From an uncultured Clostridia bacterium (GTDB lineage: Bacteria; Bacillota; Clostridia; Oscillospirales; Ruminococcaceae): 48,091 nucleotides of DNA. The stretch covers positions 1-48,091 of the forward strand of contig CAMVDP010000016.1 in assembly GCA_947166275.1 (NCBI GenBank), read 5' to 3'. Each line of letters opens with the position of its first letter. Within the stretch, counting starts at the first letter, position 1. Below the pieces are notes generated by a model. That model worked only from the letters and a program-made list of their open reading frames with translations, was not told where the DNA came from and did not search any database. This document shows, piece after piece, positions 39,672-45,789 of this stretch. The position numbers were made by a program, and so were the translations under genes.

Positions 39672-41146
39672 GAAGCTGCGGTGTATTGATGCACATAACA
39701 AGCCTGCCGTCGCCGTACGGTATCGGTACTTTCGGTGAGCAGGCAGAAAAGTTCGTGGACTGGCTCGTGTCCGCGGGTCAGGAGTACTGGCAGGTGCTTC
39801 CGATAGGCCCCACAGGCTATGGTGACTCGCCGTACCAGTCATTCTCGACGTTCGCGGGAAACCCTCTGTTGATCGACCTTGACGACCTTGTGCGCTCGGG
39901 GCTGCTGACCCACACAGAATGTGAGAACGCTGACTACGGCGCTGACCCGTCATACGTGGACTACGAAAAGGTGACGCGCACAAAAATGGAGCTGCTTCGC
40001 CGGGCGTACTCGAATTTCGAAGAAAACGTCGGGTATCTCGCGTTCGTGAAGAATGAGGAGTACTGGCTCGAAGACTATGCTCTGTTTATGGCGATAAAGG
40101 AAGAGAACAACCTCGTCTCGTGGTTCGAGTGGAGCGATGAGCTCCGCCTGCGCAAGCCCGACGCGATCTCCGGCGCAAAAGAGCGCCTTAAAGAGCGCGT
40201 GGGATTCTGGAAGTTCATACAATTCACGTTCTATTCTCAATGGGAGCGCCTCAAAGGCTACGCAAACCGCGCCGGTATCAAGCTGATCGGCGATATCCCG
40301 ATATATGTGTCCCCCGACAGCTCGGACATCTGGGCAAATACGGGGTTCTACGAAATGGACGCTACCATGCACCCGAAGCGGGTCGCAGGCGTTCCTCCGG
40401 ATTACTTCTCCGCCACCGGACAGCTGTGGGGCAACCCGCTGTACGACTGGAGCGCCATGAAGAAGGACGGCTATGCGTGGTGGATAAAGCGCATCGAGAA
40501 GGCTGAAAGCCTCTACGATATCGTGCGCATCGACCATTTCCGCGCGTTCGATACCTACTGGGCGATCCCCGCAGGCGAGCTTACAGCCGTAAACGGAAAG
40601 TGGGAGCAGGGTCCCGGTATGGATCTGTGGAATGCCGTCAAAGAAAAGCTCGGAAGCGTGCCGATAATCGCTGAAGACCTCGGAGATATTTTCGACAGTG
40701 TCAAGGAACTCCTGAAACAGTCGGGATTTCCGGGAATGAGAGTGCTGCAGTTCGGCTTCAATCCCGACTCCACCGACAATGACCACCTGCCGCACCGCTA
40801 TCCGCGTAACAGCGTCTGCTACACCGGCACCCATGACAATTCCACCGTCATAGGCTGGTACAAGGCTGCCGATAAGCGGTCACAGGCTATGTGCAGAAAA
40901 TACCTCAAGCCTTTCCCGTTCGAGAAGATCAACCGTACCATGATACGTGAGCTGTACAAAAGCACGTGCGGTCTCGCCATAGTGCCGATACAGGATATCA
41001 TCGGGCTCGATGACAGCGCAAGAATGAATATCCCCTCGACCCTCGGAGGTAACTGGAAGTGGAGAGCACAAAAAAAGCACTTAACCGAGAAGAACGCGCA
41101 ATTCATGCGTGATCTCGCCAAAACATACTACCGCATCCAGAAATAG
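39668..41146 (+). CDS. malQ: 4-alpha-glucanotransferase (GH77, amylomaltase)
   Basis: 492 residues, typical bacterial type without extra N-domain. Catalytic residues in GH77 context: nucleophile Asp289 (VRIDHF), acid/base Glu336 (IIAEDLG) and Asp390 (GTHDNST). Opening block GVLMHITSLPSPYGIG and the DSPYQSFSTFAGNP loop are diagnostic. Transfers alpha-1,4-glucan segments during maltodextrin and glycogen metabolism in the cytosol. Overlaps galT by ATGA, linking galactose and starch-derived sugar use in one transcript. Confidence 0.97.
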   Translation: MRSCGVLMHITSLPSPYGIGTFGEQAEKFVDWLVSAGQEYWQVLPIGPTGYGDSPYQSFSTFAGNPLLIDLDDLVRSGLLTHTECENADYGADPSYVDYEKVTRTKMELLRRAYSNFEENVGYLAFVKNEEYWLEDYALFMAIKEENNLVSWFEWSDELRLRKPDAISGAKERLKERVGFWKFIQFTFYSQWERLKGYANRAGIKLIGDIPIYVSPDSSDIWANTGFYEMDATMHPKRVAGVPPDYFSATGQLWGNPLYDWSAMKKDGYAWWIKRIEKAESLYDIVRIDHFRAFDTYWAIPAGELTAVNGKWEQGPGMDLWNAVKEKLGSVPIIAEDLGDIFDSVKELLKQSGFPGMRVLQFGFNPDSTDNDHLPHRYPRNSVCYTGTHDNSTVIGWYKAADKRSQAMCRKYLKPFPFEKINRTMIRELYKSTCGLAIVPIQDIIGLDDSARMNIPSTLGGNWKWRAQKKHLTEKNAQFMRDLAKTYYRIQK

Positions 41147-41193
41147 TGATCAGGCGCGTTCGCGCGCAAATATAAACAAAGGAGAATAAAATA

Positions 41194-41412
41194 ATGGATA
41201 TCAAGGCAAAAATCGACGAAGTAGTCAGCAAAGTTCAAAGCGACCCCTCTATCGCAGAGCTGTTCAAGACCAACCCTGTAGGCGCTGTTGAAAAGATCCT
41301 CGGCGTTGACCTCCCCGATGACGTTATCAATAACATCATCGACGGCGTTAAAGCCAAGATCGGTATCGACGGCATCGCCGGCGCTCTCGGCGGTCTGTTC
41401 GGGAATAAGTAA
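41194..41412 (+). CDS. Small 72-residue protein, unknown function
   Basis: Good start after AAAGGAGA, 47 bp after malQ. Helical protein: about 1-20 amphipathic helix, then FKTNPVGAVEKILGVDLPDD, a pattern reminiscent of the leader region of some NHLP/Nif11-type peptides (DPxxALxxLLGxxLPDD), then INNIIDGVKAKIGIDG and a Gly-rich end (GALGGLFGNK). No modification enzyme or transporter gene is close by, so a peptide natural product is only a weak possibility. The codon choice is strongly biased, suggesting high expression. Confidence 0.75.
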   Translation: MDIKAKIDEVVSKVQSDPSIAELFKTNPVGAVEKILGVDLPDDVINNIIDGVKAKIGIDGIAGALGGLFGNK

Positions 41413-41430
41413 GTTTTTTTAAGACAGAGT

Positions 41431-41464
41431 GGGGGAGCCTTTTCATGAAAGGAAAGGCTCCCCC
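41431..41464. terminator. Hairpin between converging genes
   Basis: GGGGGAGCCTT (41431-41441) and AAGGCTCCCCC (41454-41464) form a perfect 11-bp stem between the small gene and the XRE gene. T-runs are weak on both sides. Confidence 0.7.
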
Positions 41465-41489
41465 AAATCTATCTATGTTTTTGCGTTAT

Positions 41490-42017
41490 TCAGAGTTTTT
41501 CTGACAGCTCGTCATACAGGAGCACGGCGGAAGCTTTGACTTCACGCTTGGCGAAAATGCCTTTATCAGCGAAGGACTGGGCTTTGTTTGCGTGTGACAT
41601 ACCGGTCCTGGGGTCGGGAGACGCTTTGGCGAGCTCCAGGTGAGACATGGCAAGAACTGCGCATGCTTCATCGTAGACGATACTTGAAGGGTCGGTCAGG
41701 GGCATAGCAAGCTCTGCCGCCTCGGCGTAATCGCCGCGCTTGAATGCGCTTTTCATTTTCACGAGCTGTTCGATATCCTTATCTGCGGCATTCTCGCTGT
41801 CATCGAAGGTCTCAAGCTCATCCGGGAGCAGATAATTGACCGGAAGCTGGAGCACCTTGGCAAGATACGTGAGCGTTTTGACAGACGGGTTCGCGGTACC
41901 GCTTTCGATCTGGCTGAGCATATTACGGGTGATGAAATCTCCCACCACATCGGACTGCGTCATTTTTCTCGCGAGTCGTGCTTCTTTAATTCTTTTTCCG
42001 AGTTCGACAGGATCCAT
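41490..42017 (-). CDS. XRE-family regulator with TPR-like C-terminus
   Basis: 175 residues; start at 42017 after GGGGGAGGGG. HTH_3 domain at about 8-65 (MTQSDVVGDFITRNMLSQIE, then GTANPSVKTLTYLAKVLQLP). The C-terminal 100 residues are helical with a TPR-like pattern (FKRGDYAEAAELAMPL; AVLAMSHLELAKA), recalling Rgg/PlcR-like regulators that read peptides, though shorter. Co-directional with the ybjQ-like gene upstream (32-bp gap), so both are probably made from one transcript. Confidence 0.87.
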   Translation of the reverse strand: MDPVELGKRIKEARLARKMTQSDVVGDFITRNMLSQIESGTANPSVKTLTYLAKVLQLPVNYLLPDELETFDDSENAADKDIEQLVKMKSAFKRGDYAEAAELAMPLTDPSSIVYDEACAVLAMSHLELAKASPDPRTGMSHANKAQSFADKGIFAKREVKASAVLLYDELSEKL

Positions 42018-42049
42018 AGCCCCTCCCCCTTTCGTTTTGTATTACTGTT

Positions 42050-42376
42050 CTACCGTGCCTGCTTGTTCCTGATCTTTACGGCGGTGCCGTAAGCCATGAC
42101 TTCCGCGGCGTTCTGCATTACTGCGGAGGTAGCGTAACGCACACCTACTATCGCATCCGCGCCGTATCTTCCAGCCTCCTGCACCATGCGATCAGTTGCT
42201 ATCGCACGCGCGTTATCCATCATTTCGGTATAGTTCTTGAGCTCGCCGCCGACAAGAGTCTTCAGGCTCGCGCCGAAATCACGGACAAAGTTGACAGTCT
42301 GGATAGTGCTTCCCTTGACGAGTCCGACAACTTCTATTTCCGCGCCGGGTATGAATTCGGTTGTAACAAGTAACAT
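42050..42376 (-). CDS. YbjQ/UPF0145 family protein
   Basis: 108 residues, standard family length; start after AAGGAGTG. Conserved pattern: IEVVGLVKGSTI, a long middle helix (ATDRMVQEAGRYGADAIVGV) and a closing strand (EVMAYGTAVKI). YbjQ proteins form pentamers; the annotation as heavy-metal binding is not experimentally firm. First gene of a pair with the XRE regulator. Confidence 0.93.
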   Translation of the reverse strand: MLLVTTEFIPGAEIEVVGLVKGSTIQTVNFVRDFGASLKTLVGGELKNYTEMMDNARAIATDRMVQEAGRYGADAIVGVRYATSAVMQNAAEVMAYGTAVKIRNKQAR

Positions 42377-42443
42377 AATATCACTCCTTTATAAAAACTC
42401 GTACAACGATGTATCAGCTCGTACGTAAATCTTATTTACTTTG

Positions 42444-42472
42444 ATTTTAACACATCCCTTCAAAAAAAGCAA
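42444..42472 (-). promoter_or_regulatory. Probable promoter of the ybjQ-like gene
   Basis: On the minus strand TTGCTT (42472-42467), 17-bp spacer, TAAAAT (42449-42444). The leader carries a 7-bp direct repeat, CTCGTAC, at 42397 and 42417 (plus-strand reading). Confidence 0.6.
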
Positions 42473-42569
42473 TAGCAATATCGCGTTTTTTATATTTTCG
42501 TCACTTTGCTTAAAATGAAATGCGGCGATTGTGCAGTATCACGATTTTGAAAAATCGCTCACTCGGTTA

Positions 42570-42597
42570 TTGACAATGGCAGAAAATGTGGTATAAT
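42570..42597 (+). promoter_or_regulatory. Promoter of the NfeD-flotillin operon
   Basis: TTGACA (42570-42575), 16-bp spacer, TATAAT (42592-42597), about 60 bp before the ATG at 42657. Confidence 0.85.
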
Positions 42598-42656
42598 TTA
42601 AGTAAATAGAATTTACATAACCGGCATATGTATTCTTCTGAAAGGGGAGTGTAAAT

Positions 42657-43346
42657 ATGTTTACGGAATGGTGGAACAGCCTTGAAGCCATAGAGCAGGT
42701 GCTCTGGTGTGTGGCAATACCCGCAACAGGAATACTTATAATACAGATCTTAATGATATTTCTGGGATTCGGACACGACGGCACGGGCGTGAACCCCAGC
42801 GATACATCCGGTTTCGACGGAAGCACTGATATCGATGTAAGCACTGATGTAGACATAAGCACAGATATCGATACCGGAAACGGCAACGGAGACGTACCCG
42901 ATATGAACTACAGCGACGGAAGCTCGCTGCATGATGTCGGAACACTCAACTTCTTCACCCTGCAGGGAATAATCACATTCTTCTGTGTATTCGGCTGGGC
43001 GGGCATCGTTACATATAAACTGACGAAGCTTGCGATACTCGCGGTCGCGGTCGGTATAGTACTCGGCCTCGCGTCGATGTACGGCGTGGCGAAGATCATG
43101 CAGCTCTCAAAGAAACTCGCACAGAACGGTACGCTCAATGTCAAGAACCTGCTCGGAGCCAGCGGCACGGTATACCTTGTGATACCCGGTGACGGCGAGG
43201 GCAAGGGCAAAGTCAATGTTACCAGCGGTGAAAGACTCGTAGAGTTTGACGCTATCACAGACGGCGGCGAAACGCTTCCCGACGGTACATCGGTGAGAGT
43301 GATAGATATACGCGGCGGGAATGTGCTGGTTGTCGAGAAAGTGTGA
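42657..43346 (+). CDS. NfeD/YuaF-like membrane protein
   Basis: 229 residues; start after AAAGGGGAG. Three membrane helices: about 16-38, 103-122 and 124-142, then a C-terminal OB-fold-like domain (about 155-229: LGASGTVYLVIPGDGEG, FDAITDGGETLPDGTSVRVI). A loop between helix 1 and 2 carries a short Ser-Thr-Asp repeat (STDIDVSTDVDISTDIDTG). NfeD/YuaF proteins are encoded with flotillins and act in membrane microdomains and fluidity control. First gene of a three-gene operon. Confidence 0.87.
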   Translation: MFTEWWNSLEAIEQVLWCVAIPATGILIIQILMIFLGFGHDGTGVNPSDTSGFDGSTDIDVSTDVDISTDIDTGNGNGDVPDMNYSDGSSLHDVGTLNFFTLQGIITFFCVFGWAGIVTYKLTKLAILAVAVGIVLGLASMYGVAKIMQLSKKLAQNGTLNVKNLLGASGTVYLVIPGDGEGKGKVNVTSGERLVEFDAITDGGETLPDGTSVRVIDIRGGNVLVVEKV

Positions 43347-43355
43347 CGGTGGTAT

Positions 43356-43916
43356 ATGGAGTTCAATACGGTAGATCTTTTATTCTGGGGGTTTATCACA
43401 CTTGTCGTGCTTGGAGGCATCGTGTGCCTGCTGATATTCCTCCCCCGTGAGCATGATTATGAAGACAAGTTCAAAAACTGTTACCGTATACAATACCGCG
43501 ACGGTTCGTATGCGATAACTGAAAAAAAAGCAACTTACGGCGAGAACGGCGTGTCGCTCCGCTCGAAGTACTTCTATATAATGAGAGCTCCGTTCGACTG
43601 CGACGCATATTGTGATGAAGTGACAGCTTCCGACGGTAAGAGCTACCGGGCTGTGGCTTCGTTCAAGGTTTGCTTTCCCGAGGATAAGCTGCAGGTGTTC
43701 GCGCCGACATTCCAGAATGTCCAGCATGAATCGGTGGTCGAAACACTTGAGGAAGCGCTGTCGTCAGCTCTCACCGAAGCTTTGGGAGCGTATGATCCTG
43801 CCGCGGGCGAGGAAGCCTTAAACACCGCTCTCACGGAAATCACAAAGCAGAAGCTCGATATTTTCGGCGCTTATCTCATGCGCATAAACGGCCTGAAGAT
43901 AAGTGAGAACAAATAA
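43356..43916 (+). CDS. Single-pass membrane protein with divergent SPFH-like domain
   Basis: 186 residues, start 9 bp after the NfeD stop (GGTGG upstream). One N-terminal helix (about 8-29) is followed by a domain whose pattern recalls the SPFH/Band 7 fold: YRAVASFKVCFPEDKLQVFA, then a paired helix region (SALTEALGAYDPAAG, NTALTEITKQKLDIFGAYLM) and a closing strand (RINGLKI), as in flotillin where the helix leads to RLINVNVTDI. No flotillin coiled coil. It lies between NfeD and flotillin, so it may be a partner or modulator of the flotillin assembly. I know no named family; the assignment is tentative. Confidence 0.7.
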   Translation: MEFNTVDLLFWGFITLVVLGGIVCLLIFLPREHDYEDKFKNCYRIQYRDGSYAITEKKATYGENGVSLRSKYFYIMRAPFDCDAYCDEVTASDGKSYRAVASFKVCFPEDKLQVFAPTFQNVQHESVVETLEEALSSALTEALGAYDPAAGEEALNTALTEITKQKLDIFGAYLMRINGLKISENK

Positions 43917-43967
43917 CATGTATATTTGCAGCCGGGCTGCACTATATAAATAAAAGGAGGAATCTAT

Positions 43968-45617
43968 ATGGATCCCATTATCATTGCTGCGATCGCGGTC
44001 GGAGTGATCGTCGTGTTCGCACTTTTCGCGGGAATACTCTCGCGTTACCGCAAATGCCCCTCCGATAAGATACTCGTTATCTACGGTAAAGTCGGAAGCG
44101 ACAAGAGCGGCCAGGCAAGAAGCGCACGCTGCATCCACGGCGGCGCGGCATTCATCGTGCCTATCATCCAGTCCTATCAGTATATGGATCTGACACCTAT
44201 CTCCATCAACGTCGATTTGCGTAACGCGCTGTCAAAGCAGAACATCCGTGTTGACGTTCCGTCAAGCTTCACAGTCGGTATATCCACCGAACCCGGAGTT
44301 ATGCAGAACGCCGCAGAAAGACTTCTCGGACTCAAGATGCAGCAGGTCCAGGAGCTCGCCAAAGATATCATCTTCGGTCAGCTTCGTCTCGTCATCGCTA
44401 CCATGGAGATCGAGGAGATCAATACCGACCGTGATAAGTTCCTTATCGCAGTCTCCAACAACGTTGAGATCGAGCTCCGCAAGATCGGTCTTCGCCTTAT
44501 AAACGTAAACGTCACCGATATACGCGATGAGTCCGGATATATCGAGGCTCTCGGTAAGGAAGCTGCTGCAAAGGCTATCAACGACGCGAAGAAATCCGTT
44601 GCAGAAAAGAACCGTGACGGTGCTATCGGTGAAGCTAACGCAAACCGTGACCAGCGTATCCAGGTCGCTGCAGCAAACGCAAGCGCTATCGACGGTGAGA
44701 ACGCCGCAAAGGTAGAGATCGCACAGTCCGAGGCTTCAAGACGCTTCCGTGAAGCTGAAGCTGACGCAAAGGCACAGAACAACGCAAAGATCGCTATCGC
44801 ACAGACCGGAAGAGACGGTGAGATCGGTCAGGCCAACGCTCTGCGCGAACAGCGTGTCGAGGTCGCAGCTGCCAACGCGAAGGCTGTCGAGGGTGAGAAC
44901 GCCGCAAAGATAGCTGTCGCACAGTCCGACGCGAACAGACGCGAAAAGGAAGCGGAAGCCCTGAAGCTCGCTACCGCTGCCGAGGCTGTACAGGCCGCAA
45001 AAGCACGCGAGGAAGCATACGCTGCCCAGAAGCTCGCAGAGCAGGAGCGTGCACAGCTCGAAATGGCTACCCAGCAGGCTGATATCATCGTAAAGGCACA
45101 GATCGCCAAGGAACAGGCACAGATCGCCGCAGAAGCGGAAGCAGAAGTCATCCGCCGCAAGGCAAAGGGTGAGGCTGACGCTATCTACGCAAAAATGGAA
45201 GCACAGGCAAACGGTATGCGTGAGATCCTGCAGAAGCAGGCGGAAGGTATGCGTGAACTCGTTGACACTGCCGGCACCGCTGACGACGCTGTAAAGCTGA
45301 TACTCGCAGACAAGATGGAAGACCTGCTCCGCATTCAGGTGGACGCTATCAAGAATATCAAGATCGACAAGGTCACTGTATGGGACGGCGGCTCCAACGG
45401 CAAGGACGGCAAGAGCTCCACAGCCGATTTCATAAGCGGATTGTTCAGATCGGTACCGCCTCTCGGAGAGATGTTCGATCAGGCAGGCATGAAGCTCCCG
45501 GATTACCTCGGTACGCCGGTCGAGGCTGCTCCGGATATCCCCGAAGCAAAGCCCGCAGCTCCGAAGCCCGCGGCTCCGAAGCCCGCGACTCCACCCGCTC
45601 CCCCCACGGCACAGTAA
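43968..45617 (+). CDS. floT: Flotillin (SPFH/Band 7 family, YuaG/FloT-like)
   Basis: 549 residues; start after AAAAGGAGG. N-terminal hairpin membrane segment (about 4-25), SPFH domain (about 30-200; FTVGISTEPGVMQNAAERLL, LINVNVTDIRDESGYIEALG), a long Ala/Glu coiled coil (about 200-430) and a Pro/Ala-rich tail. The coiled coil contains a tandem duplication with a 66-residue period: RDGAIGEANANRDQR and RDGEIGQANALREQR, each followed by VAAANA and GENAAK. Flotillins scaffold functional membrane microdomains, and B. subtilis YuaF-YuaG has the same gene pairing. Last gene of the operon, closed by a strong terminator. Confidence 0.93.
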   Translation: MDPIIIAAIAVGVIVVFALFAGILSRYRKCPSDKILVIYGKVGSDKSGQARSARCIHGGAAFIVPIIQSYQYMDLTPISINVDLRNALSKQNIRVDVPSSFTVGISTEPGVMQNAAERLLGLKMQQVQELAKDIIFGQLRLVIATMEIEEINTDRDKFLIAVSNNVEIELRKIGLRLINVNVTDIRDESGYIEALGKEAAAKAINDAKKSVAEKNRDGAIGEANANRDQRIQVAAANASAIDGENAAKVEIAQSEASRRFREAEADAKAQNNAKIAIAQTGRDGEIGQANALREQRVEVAAANAKAVEGENAAKIAVAQSDANRREKEAEALKLATAAEAVQAAKAREEAYAAQKLAEQERAQLEMATQQADIIVKAQIAKEQAQIAAEAEAEVIRRKAKGEADAIYAKMEAQANGMREILQKQAEGMRELVDTAGTADDAVKLILADKMEDLLRIQVDAIKNIKIDKVTVWDGGSNGKDGKSSTADFISGLFRSVPPLGEMFDQAGMKLPDYLGTPVEAAPDIPEAKPAAPKPAAPKPATPPAPPTAQ

Positions 45618-45622
45618 TATTT

Positions 45623-45657
45623 ATCCCCTCCGCACACAAAACGGAGGGGATTTTTTT
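45623..45657 (+). terminator. Intrinsic terminator after the flotillin gene
   Basis: ATCCCCTCCG (45623-45632) and CGGAGGGGAT (45642-45651), perfect 10-bp stem, then TTTTTTT. Confidence 0.92.
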
Positions 45658-45759
45658 GCCGTTTTCAGCGGGTTTTCCGCAATTAGATATACAAACAAAC
45701 CATTTTCAAAAATGCCGATTTTTGTTCATGCACCGCTTCTGCATTTTTAAATTTTTGCC

Positions 45760-45774
45760 CGCTCTATGAGCGGC
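45760..45774 (+). promoter_or_regulatory. Small hairpin just upstream of the last gene
   Basis: CCGCTC (around 45759-45764) pairs with GAGCGG (around 45768-45773) over a TAT loop, about 16 bases before ATG 45790, where a ribosome site would be expected. No good promoter could be fixed between 45658 and 45760; a weak candidate is TTGTTC (45722-45727) with TTTTAA (45745-45750). Confidence 0.35.
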
Positions 45775-45789
45775 TTGATAAATTTAATC

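Noticed and set aside
38601-39983. 460-codon minus-strand frame across galT and malQ
   Set aside because: Antisense shadow; galT and malQ are certain from motifs and ATGA overlap.
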